The notes under the pieces are model-generated. The model made no database searches. It was not told where the DNA came from and saw only the letters and a program-made list of their open reading frames with translations. This document shows positions 22,567 through 31,283 of a stretch of 64,000 nucleotides of DNA, in pieces (position 1 is the stretch's first letter; each line of letters begins with the position of its first letter). Both the position numbers and the translations under genes were made by a program. This DNA is from Acidovorax sp. NCPPB 3576 (GTDB lineage: Bacteria > Pseudomonadota > Gammaproteobacteria > Burkholderiales > Burkholderiaceae_C), in assembly GCF_028473605.1 (NCBI RefSeq), contig NZ_CP097267.1:5076501-5140500 (forward strand), given 5' to 3'.

Positions 22567-23478
22567 GTGGAACTGGAAGACATCGATCTGAATTTGCTGG
22601 TGGTCTTTCAGCAGCTGCTGGTGACGCGCAAGGTGTCGCAGGCCGCGGAAAACCTGGGCCTGACGCAACCGGCGGTGAGCAACGCGCTGGCGCGGCTGCG
22701 CCGCCTGCTGGGCGACGAGCTTTTCTTGCGCACGGCCCAGGGCATGCAGCCCACGCCCTATGCCGACCAGTTGGCGGAGTCGGTGTCGTACGCGCTGGCC
22801 ATGATCCACGGCGCCCTCAACCACAAGCTGGGGTTCGATCCCGCCACCAGCCGGCGCGTGTTCAAGGTGGGCATGACGGACATCGGCGAGATCTACTTCT
22901 TGCCCCGCCTGCTGGAGCGGCTGGCCCAGGTCGCACCGGGCGTGCGCCTGACCACCGTGCGCAATTCAGCCACCGACCTGAAGGACGCCATGGAAGCCGG
23001 CAAGGTGGACCTGGCCGTGGGCCTGCTGCCGCAGCTCAAGGCCGGCTTCTTCCAGCGCCGGCTGTTCCGCCAGCCCTACGTGTGCCTGTTCCGCGAAGGC
23101 CACCCGCTGCACAAGCGCCGCAGCATAGCACTGGCGGATTTTTCCAAGGCGGAGCACGTGGTGGTCGTCTCCGAAGGCACGGGCCACGGCAAGGTAGACG
23201 AATTGCTGGAGCGCATGGGCGTGGCCCGCGACGTGCGGCTCACCGTGCCGCATTTCGTCGCCATCGGCCACATCCTGCAGGCCACGCAAATGGTCGCCAC
23301 CGTGCCCGAGAAAATGGCCCAGAGCATGGCCGAGCCCTTCGGCCTGGCCTATGCGCCCCACCCGGCCAAGCTGCCGCAAGTGGCGATCAATCTGTTTTGG
23401 CATACGAAGTACCACCGGGATCCGGGGAACCAGTGGTTGCGGGGGGTGTTGGTGGAGATGTTTGCGGAAGGGGAGTGA
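22567..23478 (+). CDS. nagR: LysR regulator of the NagR/NahR/DntR group
   Basis: The 303-residue protein closely follows the salicylate-responsive NagR/NahR/DntR pattern: N-terminus MELEDIDLNLLVVFQQLL, LTQPAVSNALARLRRLLGDELFLRT, MTDIGEIYFLP in the effector domain, and a C-terminus with PHPAKLPQVAINLFWHTKYHRDPGN. It should activate nagAaGHAb when salicylate binds. The start is GTG. It is divergent from nagAa. Confidence 0.88.
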   Translation: MELEDIDLNLLVVFQQLLVTRKVSQAAENLGLTQPAVSNALARLRRLLGDELFLRTAQGMQPTPYADQLAESVSYALAMIHGALNHKLGFDPATSRRVFKVGMTDIGEIYFLPRLLERLAQVAPGVRLTTVRNSATDLKDAMEAGKVDLAVGLLPQLKAGFFQRRLFRQPYVCLFREGHPLHKRRSIALADFSKAEHVVVVSEGTGHGKVDELLERMGVARDVRLTVPHFVAIGHILQATQMVATVPEKMAQSMAEPFGLAYAPHPAKLPQVAINLFWHTKYHRDPGNQWLRGVLVEMFAEGE

Positions 23479-23617
23479 GGTTGTGCATGGCACTTCCTCA
23501 TGACTTAGCCACCACGTTTATGGACATATTGCTGTGGCGACGCTTGTCTACCTGGAGCAGAGCGGCGCAATGTCGCCTACAGGCTGAGAGCAGCCAGTCC
23601 CGTGCAGCCACTCTATA

Positions 23618-23643
23618 GCCGCTGTCGGTCCTACAGCGGCTTT
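23618..23643 (+). terminator. hairpin terminator-like site after nagR
   Basis: GCCGCTGT and ACAGCGGC form a perfect 8-bp stem around a 7-base loop, followed by TTT. The T tract is short, so strength is uncertain. The rest of the 290-base gap between nagR and the methylase gene shows no coding sequence. Confidence 0.5.
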
Positions 23644-23768
23644 GCACTAAGGCGGCCATCATGGCCCTGCCTCATTTCCGCGCACATCAAGAAGTGACAC
23701 AATGGGACCGTTTGAACAAACCATGAGAAATCTCGCCCGATCAGGCGGGGACGGACGAGACCGAAGTG

Positions 23769-25154
23769 ATGGGAACTAGTAGTGAGACCTTCCGTTTTGT
23801 CGACCTCTTCGCTGGGCTGGGTGGCTTCCACGTCGCCCTCGATGAGCTGAAGGGACGTGGTGTGTTCGCTGCTGAGTGGCAGCCCACGCTGAAGGCCCTC
23901 TACAAGGTCAACTTTGGTATCGACGCTTGGGGTGACCTTAACGAACTGAGCAGCGACGAAATCATTGCCCGAAGCGTGCCCGATCACCACGTCCTTACCG
24001 CCGGTTTCCCGTGTCAGCCCTTCTCGAAAGCAGGAGACCAACTGGGCTTCAAGGACACAAATCAGGGCAATCTCTTCTTCAAGGTGCACGACATCCTGCG
24101 CGTCAAGCGGCCGCTACATTTCATCCTGGAGAACGTGCCTAACATCCTCAAGCACGACAGCGGCCGCACCAAGACCACGATCATCCGCTTGCTGGAGGAG
24201 CTTGGTTACTCCGTAGACGTAGAGCACTTCTCGCCCCACGAGTTTGGCATTCCGCAGGTGCGAGACCGCGCCTACTTCGTAGGTTCACTCGGAGGTCTCG
24301 ATCATTTTGAGTGGCCGGCGAAGCACAAGGATCCGACTGAAATCCACTGGGTACTGCGCAACGAAACGCATTCCAGGCGCGCCATCCCGGAACAGACGCT
24401 GCGAGCCATCGACATGTGGGGCGACTTCCTACGCCGCTCGCCGGCTGCGCTGAAGTTGCCTTCCTTCCCGATCTGGGCGATGGAGTTCGGGGCGACCTAC
24501 CCCTATGAAAACGAAACTCCGTCAGGGGTTTGGGCTCGCAGACCTGTGTGGGGTCTTCGCCAGATGGGCTTCAAGGGCAGCTTCGGCCAATCCCTCGAGT
24601 GCACGATCGACGAACAAAGCACGAGGATACCGAGCCATGCCAACCGTACAGGCGACTTCCATTTCCCACAGTGGAAGCGAACTTTCATTAGGCAGAACCG
24701 TGAGTTCTACCAAGCCAACCGCTCCTGGATTGATCCCTGGCTAGTACGGTGGCGCCCTCAAGAGTTCCCCTCCAGCTTCCAGAAGATGGAGTGGAACGCA
24801 CAGGGTGAAGAGCGCGACATCGACAACTTCGTGCTGCAGGTGCGTGCGTCTGGGCTGCGGGTCAAGCGTCCCACGACCTCCCCAAGTCTCATCGCTTTCA
24901 CGGAGACCCAGGTGCCCATCCTCGGTGCTAACCTGACCGGTAAACGTCGCTACATGACTCCAGCCGAGTGCGCTGAACTTCAGTGTCTCGGCGGCATCCA
25001 GTTGCCGGCGTCCGACATCGATGCGTATAAGGCCCTCGGCAATGCAGTTAACGCCCACGTCGTCAAAGCGATCGCAGAACGATTGTTGTACGGGCTCATC
25101 CGGCCCACATCAAGCATCACCTCTGACATCGAACCTTTGAGGGCTACTGCATGA
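23769..25154 (+). CDS. DNA cytosine-5 methyltransferase
   Basis: This 461-residue m5C methylase has motif I (FVDLFAGLGGFHVALDEL), the catalytic motif IV (GFPCQPFSKAG, Cys about residue 82), motif VI (ENV), motif VIII (QVRDRAYFVG) and motif X (ALGNAVNAHV), with the target-recognition region between VIII and IX (RYMTPAECAELQCL). It should protect host DNA. ATG 23769 directly follows an alternative GTG at 23766. It is the first gene of a four-gene operon with overlapping stops and starts, and base composition and codon use are less GC-rich than in the flanking nag genes. Confidence 0.95.
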   Translation: MGTSSETFRFVDLFAGLGGFHVALDELKGRGVFAAEWQPTLKALYKVNFGIDAWGDLNELSSDEIIARSVPDHHVLTAGFPCQPFSKAGDQLGFKDTNQGNLFFKVHDILRVKRPLHFILENVPNILKHDSGRTKTTIIRLLEELGYSVDVEHFSPHEFGIPQVRDRAYFVGSLGGLDHFEWPAKHKDPTEIHWVLRNETHSRRAIPEQTLRAIDMWGDFLRRSPAALKLPSFPIWAMEFGATYPYENETPSGVWARRPVWGLRQMGFKGSFGQSLECTIDEQSTRIPSHANRTGDFHFPQWKRTFIRQNREFYQANRSWIDPWLVRWRPQEFPSSFQKMEWNAQGEERDIDNFVLQVRASGLRVKRPTTSPSLIAFTETQVPILGANLTGKRRYMTPAECAELQCLGGIQLPASDIDAYKALGNAVNAHVVKAIAERLLYGLIRPTSSITSDIEPLRATA

Positions 25155-27085
25155 CCGACCACATCGAACACGAAGACGATTTTGACGAGGAGGATCCGCG
25201 GATCCAATTGCTGGAGAGCCTTGCCGACGGGATGGCAACTCTTTCGGAGGCTTCAGACACGCCCGACGGGGTCAACCCAGTATCTTCAATGTTCAGCAGC
25301 GGTGACGTCGACTTTTCTTCTGACGCATGGATGAATCAACTGGCCGAGATCCAGGGTTGGCTGAGCCTCAGCAAGGATCTTCCGCTCACGGGAGGCAAAT
25401 CCTTCCTTCAGGCGCTCATCGCTGAGTTCGAACTCGATCCCGCCGACTTGCTCGCCCCAGGGACAGCGTACCCGCCGCTGAGTCTCCGCGCGCTGGAACG
25501 TCTCAACGAGCGCGTGGATACCGCTGGGCGGTTGCAGATCGACTTTCTCGAAGATCTTGAGACCAAGGGCACCAGTCGTGCTTCGGCCACCCAGTCTTGG
25601 GCTGACGCGTGGGCGGAAATCGACGCGGGTGAGGGGGCGGTGAGTCCGGAACCGGTCACAGCAAAAGCCGACGTCTGGCCGATCTTCCAACTCACTAAGA
25701 AGCCGCCGAACCTAACGCCGTCCTACCAACGCGGGGACGTCTGGCGTAATGGTGACCGGCAGTCCCTAATAGAGTCCATCCTTCGGGGCGTCCCCCTGCC
25801 CTCCATCATCCTGCTCCGCAGCAAACCATCCATTCCGCACGAGGTCGTCGACGGCAAGCAGAGGCTCACGGCCATCCTCCGGTTCGTGGGCAAGCACCCT
25901 GTCGCCAAACAGAAAGTTGCGGAGGTCGCTGCCCGACACAGCGGCAAGAAGTTCAACAAACATGGACGGCTCGACGACCACGGCGACCAGAGCCTGGCTG
26001 ATCTGTTCAACACCGACTATCCGGCCTTCCGTCTTGCGTGGAAGGCGCTAGAAGGTCACGCACTCAAAGCCGAGCATGAGAACGAGTACTACTTTCCGTT
26101 CAAGCTGCGCACAACCGGAGACGGCGGGCTGGTCGGTCGCAACCTTGAACCTCTCCGCGGCAAGTATTACACGCAAATCAAGCGCCACGAGATCAACGTC
26201 GCTAGCCAGCAACTCGACGTTGAGGAACTGTTCGAGGGCGTCGTGGAGTACAAGATCCCCGTTATTGAGTACACCCAGGCCTCTCAGGCTCAGATTCATG
26301 AGGTTTTCCGCCTTTACAACAAACAGGGCGTGCACCTGAACGCGGAAGAGATCCGTAACGCCGTCTACCATGAGGCCGAACTCACCCGCGCAACGCTCGC
26401 CGCGGCTGGCGACGCCGACCCAAACACTGATGTCGCCAAAATTGCCAAGTCGCTAGCCGGTGTCGCGAATCTTGGTCGCCTCGGCCAGGCACTGACACAC
26501 TACGGCTTCGGCGACACGCGCTACAAGCGCACTAAGGTTCTGGCATGGGTCATCTCGGTCTTGGTGCATGACACGGCTGGAAGGGATCTGGCATCGACCA
26601 GCCGTAACATCGACCAATTGCTGATCGCGGTTCAGAAGAACCCGTCCCACCCGCTTGCCCAGTCCTCGACCTTGACCAGACTGTTCTCGCTGCTGCTGCA
26701 CGCCGTAGAACTTCACTCATCGCACGATGAGTTGTGGTCCGAGCAGTTCATGGACGGTGGCAAGGGCGCTAAGTGGCAGGAGCTCCAGCTTGTGGGTTCC
26801 CTCGTGGGTCTTGCCATGGCCTTGGCGGCCTCGCCGGACGACATCAAGGACCGCATTGAGGCGCATGGTGATGCCATCCGCACAGCGAGCGAGAAATCGG
26901 CGGACTGGAGGCGGCCCGGTAAGACGCAGACCAGGACCCAGTGGGACTACATCGCCAAGATCAGCAAAAGTCTCCTCGAACTACTGGGCATTGACCCTGC
27001 TCAAGCTGCTCAAGCCGTACGTCAGCAGTTCGGGTCATCCGGGTACGATTCGTTGCAGCGGATGCTCATCAAGCCGGAGAGTTGA
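25151..27085 (+). CDS. DUF262-domain protein, predicted nuclease or NTP-dependent effector
   Basis: The 644-residue protein has an acidic N-terminus (HEDDFDEEDP) and about 175 residues of helical sequence without a recognised domain. A DUF262 domain follows, with PSYQRGDVW (about 190), QSLIESILRGVPLPSIIL and VVDGKQRLTAILRF (about 234-240), then the distal FRLYNKQGVHLNAEEIRNAVY (about 384). DUF262 belongs to the ParB/Srx-like fold, also found in GmrSD-type restriction factors, where the DGQQR-like motif binds nucleotide or cleaves DNA. No HNH (DUF1524) motif is visible at the C-terminus. ATGA overlap with the methylase gene couples translation. Confidence 0.85.
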   Translation: MTDHIEHEDDFDEEDPRIQLLESLADGMATLSEASDTPDGVNPVSSMFSSGDVDFSSDAWMNQLAEIQGWLSLSKDLPLTGGKSFLQALIAEFELDPADLLAPGTAYPPLSLRALERLNERVDTAGRLQIDFLEDLETKGTSRASATQSWADAWAEIDAGEGAVSPEPVTAKADVWPIFQLTKKPPNLTPSYQRGDVWRNGDRQSLIESILRGVPLPSIILLRSKPSIPHEVVDGKQRLTAILRFVGKHPVAKQKVAEVAARHSGKKFNKHGRLDDHGDQSLADLFNTDYPAFRLAWKALEGHALKAEHENEYYFPFKLRTTGDGGLVGRNLEPLRGKYYTQIKRHEINVASQQLDVEELFEGVVEYKIPVIEYTQASQAQIHEVFRLYNKQGVHLNAEEIRNAVYHEAELTRATLAAAGDADPNTDVAKIAKSLAGVANLGRLGQALTHYGFGDTRYKRTKVLAWVISVLVHDTAGRDLASTSRNIDQLLIAVQKNPSHPLAQSSTLTRLFSLLLHAVELHSSHDELWSEQFMDGGKGAKWQELQLVGSLVGLAMALAASPDDIKDRIEAHGDAIRTASEKSADWRRPGKTQTRTQWDYIAKISKSLLELLGIDPAQAAQAVRQQFGSSGYDSLQRMLIKPES

Positions 27086-27090
27086 GAGCT

Positions 27091-29904
27091 GTGCCGGGAA
27101 GAGCCCCACTCGTCGAGCAGGTCTACTTCAATCCGCCCGCTCCCCAGCAGGCGGACTCATGGTGGGCACGCTACAAGGCCCAACTTACCGGCCTGACCGA
27201 CACGGCGCGTGCCTCAGTTGAAGCAGACTCCCGCTACATTCTCCGGCGCGGAGTTCTGGCGACCGACACCACGAAGTCCGAAGAATGGTCCTCCCGCCGG
27301 TCACGCACCGGACTCGTCATGGGTTCGGTTCAGTCTGGCAAAACCGCTTCCATGCTGGGTGTCTCAGCCCTGGCCATCGACGGAGGCGTTGACATCATCA
27401 TCGTACTCGCCGGGACTCGTCTCTCCTTGTGGCGCCAGACCTACGAGAGACTGGTGCAACAATTGGATTCGGGACAGGAGGACGCACAGAAGATCAAGCG
27501 CCGCCTGTTGTGCCCACCGCCAGGCATCGCACTGTCGGAGCAGACGCACTCGCTGGCAACCACCTATCGCCTGCCACCGGCTCAGGTTCGACAACGTCTG
27601 AGTCAGGGCAAGCCGGTGATCATCGTGGCGATGAAGCAGACCGATCATCTGCACGCCTTGGCAGCAAGCCTGCGCGCAAATGTCTTCAGCGTGGTTAGGG
27701 AGCTTGGTCGCACGGCCCAAATGCTTGTACTCGACGACGAGGCCGACGACGGCTCGATCCTCGATGCCGTTGTAGAGTCCTCGCAGGACCCCATCTACGG
27801 CAGGCTGAAGCAGATCCCGCGTGCGATTGCCAACCTTTGGGACCCTCCCCAGGGTTCTCCTGACAACCTGTTCTCGACCTATATCGCCTACACGGCGACA
27901 CCCCAGGCGAATCTCCTTCAGGAGGACCACAACCCCCTGGCGCCGCGTGACTTCATGATTGCACTTCGCACTCCGCTCGATGTCGGCCATCCGGTAGACA
28001 CTACGGACCCCGGCAACCTCAACGCACCTCGCTCATCTACGTACCCCGAGCCGGCTGGGATCCGCTCCTACTACACCGGCGGTGAGGTCTTCTACCGTCG
28101 TGCGGGGGTGGGCGGCCTGTGTGTGCCCACGACCAACTCCGCTCAACAGGACCTCGCCGATGCCGTTCGGGCCTTCCTGGTGGCGGGCGCCATCCGCCTG
28201 CACCGCTCCGGCAAGCTCGGCCCCGCCTCCGTCATTACAGCCCAGTTCGACACCGAGGACGAAGCCCTTGCCAGCGTGACTTCGCCTCACTCAATGCTCT
28301 ATCACCCTTCAGCGGCAATTCTGGATCACTTCCGGGGCGCTGAAGACACCCTGCTCTGGGCGGGGATAGAGGACCGGGAGACGGCTCGGAAGCTTCTCGA
28401 CGCACGCGAAGCCAGACTCCCCGACACCTTGGTAAACGACCTGCAGGCGGATCCCGCCCCGTGGGCGCAATGGCTCGACAAGTATGTTGCCTCCGCCCGA
28501 GCAATCGAGGACGAGTTCGACGTTCTGCCGCCGAAGAGCTTCCCGGACTGGCAGACCGTCGAAACCCTGCTTGTTAACGAGATGATCCCGGGAACTAGGG
28601 TCGCAGTGGTCAACAGCGACCCCAACGCTGATGACCGTCCTGCCTACGCGCCAAGCCAGGATCCGGGAACCGGCAAGTGGAGGGCCGCCCGAGACATCAG
28701 CACGATCTTTGTTTCAGGTAACGTCATGGCCCGGGGACTGACGCTGGAAGGGATGACCACGGCGTTGTTTCAGCGTTCGTCGGCTAACCCGCTGGCCGAC
28801 ACCCAAATGCAGATGCAGCGCTGGTTTGGGTACCGCGGGTCCTATATTGAACTGTGCCGCGTATTCGCCTCCAGCGACCAACTCGCCCTCTTCCGCGCGT
28901 ACCACGATGTCGACGAAGCGGTTCGCGCCGCAATCACTGAACGCATGGTGAGCGGCGCCCCTGATCCAACTGTCTTGCAAGGCTTAAACTTCGAGGCCAC
29001 TGGCAAGATCGCGGGCGTCGGCAACTTTCCCCTGTCTCCAGGAGCTCGCCCCTTCGTCACAGTCATAAATTGCGGTGGGCAGGCGGATCCCAATGCAGAC
29101 GTCTTGGCGGACCTCTTCGCTCGTCCATCCAGCGATGTCACTGTCGCCAACGTGCTGCGAGGCCGTATCTTGAACGTGCCACTCGAACTTACCGAGGCCG
29201 CAGAACTTTTGGACCGCCTCACTTTCTCCGACTACCAGCCTGGACGCGAGGGTTTCCAGGCGGACATCTGGAACCGCGTCCAAGCCCGAGCACACGCAGT
29301 CGCGCCACTCCCAGATCCGCCGTTCTACCGCCCGCCCGTTAGGTACGGGAAGGGGGATGTGACCCGGCGTGCCTGCCCCTATGCCATCGCCGCCTATCTT
29401 CGACTCTGGTTGGCGAGCCTAACTCGCTCGATCACGGGGCTCTTTGTCACCGGCCACCCCGGCGACCTGTGGTCCTACGCCGACCTCGGTCGAAAGACCG
29501 TTGAGCAGCCACGGTTCTGGGTCGGCATTCGTTACGGAGATGGTGCCGCCGTATCCAACAGTTCGCTGGCACGTCTCCCGTTCAACATCTACGCAACCCG
29601 TAAAAGTGTGGCCGGAGGCGAACTCAAGACGACATGGGGAGCAAGCGACCCCAGCGCTGGCCCAAGCCAGTTTCGCGGCGACGTCTACTTCGACTACTAC
29701 CACCGCAACCTTGCTGTTCCGATGAGCAGCGACACTGCTTGGCGACCCAGCGGCTCTGACGGTCAGATCCTCTTCTACGTCAACCAACATCCGGGCGACC
29801 TCTACCCCACGGTCGCAGTTGGAGTCTGTCTGCCTGCGGGAGGTCCTGAGCAGTTCGCAGCTACCCGTGCTGGGGTGGCCATAGTGAAAAGGAGCCTCCC
29901 ATGA
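27091..29904 (+). CDS. Z1-domain superfamily II-like ATPase
   Basis: The protein of about 937 residues has the motifs of Z1-domain ATPases: Walker A GSVQSGKT (about 78-85), DDEAD (about 215), the TATPQAN motif (about 268), ARGLTLEGMTTALF (about 548) and QMQRWFGYRG. Z1 proteins were described by Iyer and Aravind in predicted restriction-modification operons with methylases, MORC/GHKL ATPases and restriction-fold nucleases; the biochemical role is unproven. A TTG at 27082 overlaps the DUF262 stop (TTGA); the GTG at 27091, with GGAG 11 bases upstream, seems a better start. The C-terminal third has no recognised domain. Confidence 0.85.
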   Translation: MPGRAPLVEQVYFNPPAPQQADSWWARYKAQLTGLTDTARASVEADSRYILRRGVLATDTTKSEEWSSRRSRTGLVMGSVQSGKTASMLGVSALAIDGGVDIIIVLAGTRLSLWRQTYERLVQQLDSGQEDAQKIKRRLLCPPPGIALSEQTHSLATTYRLPPAQVRQRLSQGKPVIIVAMKQTDHLHALAASLRANVFSVVRELGRTAQMLVLDDEADDGSILDAVVESSQDPIYGRLKQIPRAIANLWDPPQGSPDNLFSTYIAYTATPQANLLQEDHNPLAPRDFMIALRTPLDVGHPVDTTDPGNLNAPRSSTYPEPAGIRSYYTGGEVFYRRAGVGGLCVPTTNSAQQDLADAVRAFLVAGAIRLHRSGKLGPASVITAQFDTEDEALASVTSPHSMLYHPSAAILDHFRGAEDTLLWAGIEDRETARKLLDAREARLPDTLVNDLQADPAPWAQWLDKYVASARAIEDEFDVLPPKSFPDWQTVETLLVNEMIPGTRVAVVNSDPNADDRPAYAPSQDPGTGKWRAARDISTIFVSGNVMARGLTLEGMTTALFQRSSANPLADTQMQMQRWFGYRGSYIELCRVFASSDQLALFRAYHDVDEAVRAAITERMVSGAPDPTVLQGLNFEATGKIAGVGNFPLSPGARPFVTVINCGGQADPNADVLADLFARPSSDVTVANVLRGRILNVPLELTEAAELLDRLTFSDYQPGREGFQADIWNRVQARAHAVAPLPDPPFYRPPVRYGKGDVTRRACPYAIAAYLRLWLASLTRSITGLFVTGHPGDLWSYADLGRKTVEQPRFWVGIRYGDGAAVSNSSLARLPFNIYATRKSVAGGELKTTWGASDPSAGPSQFRGDVYFDYYHRNLAVPMSSDTAWRPSGSDGQILFYVNQHPGDLYPTVAVGVCLPAGGPEQFAATRAGVAIVKRSLP

Positions 29905-30962
29905 CCAACTACGAAGAAGTTCTCGAGCAGATAAACGCCGTTCCAGCGGGTGTCACCGGAAATGACCGATCCATCACTTGGTTGACCGACGCGCAGGTGG
30001 TAGGTCTCGCCCGGAACCATCGCGGACACCTGGAACTGTTCCTTGCAGGCGACCAGCTGAAGCCCCGGACCAGCACAGTGAAGTCTGCGATTCACTACCA
30101 CTCGTGGCACCGTGACACCCAGCCGCCGCTGAGCGCGAACCGCATCCTCTTACCCGCTTTTGGACACTTCGACCAGGTCGGTGCATTCATTGCCGCTGAA
30201 CTACTGCGTGAGAAAGCTGACGCCAATCTGGAGCGCGCCTTTGCGGTCACTGAGCCCCTGATCGAACTCGCCATCAAGCGTCTGGAGATCTCCGAGAACG
30301 CCATCCTCGGACTCGTTGGGGAGTTGCTCCTTCTCGACGCTCTGTGCCGCCGCGCAGACGATGTCCACGTCGGGCTGCTCGCCCAGGGTTGGGATGGCTG
30401 GCGCCGATCCGCTAGGGACCTCACGTGGCAGGGCACTGGCGTCGAGATAAAGACCACAACTCGCAGCACCTCAAGTCACGCCATCCATGGTGTACACCAG
30501 ATCGAGCCTGCTCCTGCGACTGATGACGCCCCTGGGGAAGCGCGCCTGCTCCTCGTAAGCGTCGGTCTGCGCCAGGCAGATCCCAACGTCCCTGCCTTGT
30601 CGATCCCATTCCTGGTGGAGAGCATCGTCGCGCGGCTCACCATGAGCGGAGCTAGTGGCTTGGTTGACGAGTTTCTTAAACGCGTAGCAATGTACGGCTC
30701 GGAGTCGGGTATCGGATATGAGCATGCAACTATGGCCAAAGAAGCTCCGTTTACGACCCCGTTTAGCGTGACCTTCGTCCGGGGCTACGATATGGCAGAC
30801 CCGGCTGTCGAGGTGCTGCGGCGCGATGATGTGGTCGCACACCAGCATGTGGACGCCCAGTCGCTCACTTTTCGCGTGGACCTTCCTGCGACGATCAGCT
30901 TGGACAACCCCATCGCAGGTGCCCGACGCGTCGCGGAGGCGATCCTGGGCCTGCACAGTTAG
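29901..30962 (+). CDS. PD-(D/E)XK motif nuclease (PF14390 type)
   Basis: The 353-residue protein has GLVGELLLLDALC, then DGWRRSARDLTWQGTGVEIKTTTR. Asp173, Glu182 and Lys184 form a D-x(8)-E-x-K active site of the restriction-endonuclease fold, with a following Ser/His-rich segment (STSSHAIHG) typical of this family. It is the probable DNA-cutting component. ATGA overlap with the Z1 gene makes it the fourth translationally coupled gene of the operon. Confidence 0.85.
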   Translation: MTNYEEVLEQINAVPAGVTGNDRSITWLTDAQVVGLARNHRGHLELFLAGDQLKPRTSTVKSAIHYHSWHRDTQPPLSANRILLPAFGHFDQVGAFIAAELLREKADANLERAFAVTEPLIELAIKRLEISENAILGLVGELLLLDALCRRADDVHVGLLAQGWDGWRRSARDLTWQGTGVEIKTTTRSTSSHAIHGVHQIEPAPATDDAPGEARLLLVSVGLRQADPNVPALSIPFLVESIVARLTMSGASGLVDEFLKRVAMYGSESGIGYEHATMAKEAPFTTPFSVTFVRGYDMADPAVEVLRRDDVVAHQHVDAQSLTFRVDLPATISLDNPIAGARRVAEAILGLHS

Positions 30963-31006
30963 GGACGCTCTGCACAACGCGCTGAAAGGTATTCCAGTGC
31001 CCGGTT

Positions 31007-31205
31007 ATGTACCCCACCTACCCCTTCTCCTATGCAACGCTTAGCGCTTCTCTGGCGCTGGTCGTAGAGGCGTTGAGCGGCTACGGAGAGCCCGATCAAA
31101 GCGCGGGGCAATTAGTCGGAAGGACTCGGCTGACTCTTCGCGACGAACTGCTTGGCCCTCCAAACCCGTCTCCCGTAAGTTGGTTGCGATCGACTGTTCC
31201 CGCTG
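31007..31205 (+). pseudogene. possible small gene broken by the IS element
   Basis: An open frame starts at ATG 31007, 44 bases after the nuclease gene, and runs without a stop into the left end of the IS. Joining it to the sequence right of the IS, with one GCTG copy removed, keeps it open for about 34 more codons to a stop near 32986. I see no family motif, and the codon pattern is not persuasive, so this may be chance. Confidence 0.25.
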
Positions 31206-31221
31206 GAGGCTGTGTGAAAAC
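31206..31221 (+). repeat. left inverted repeat of the IS
   Basis: GAGGCTGTGTGAAAAC, matching the complement of the right end with one mismatch in the first 15 bases. Confidence 0.8.
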
Positions 31222-31283
31222 CCTCTCGCGGCCTGCCGCATGGACCAGTAAAGTCTGTGGGCATCTTGAACACCGGGATCAAT

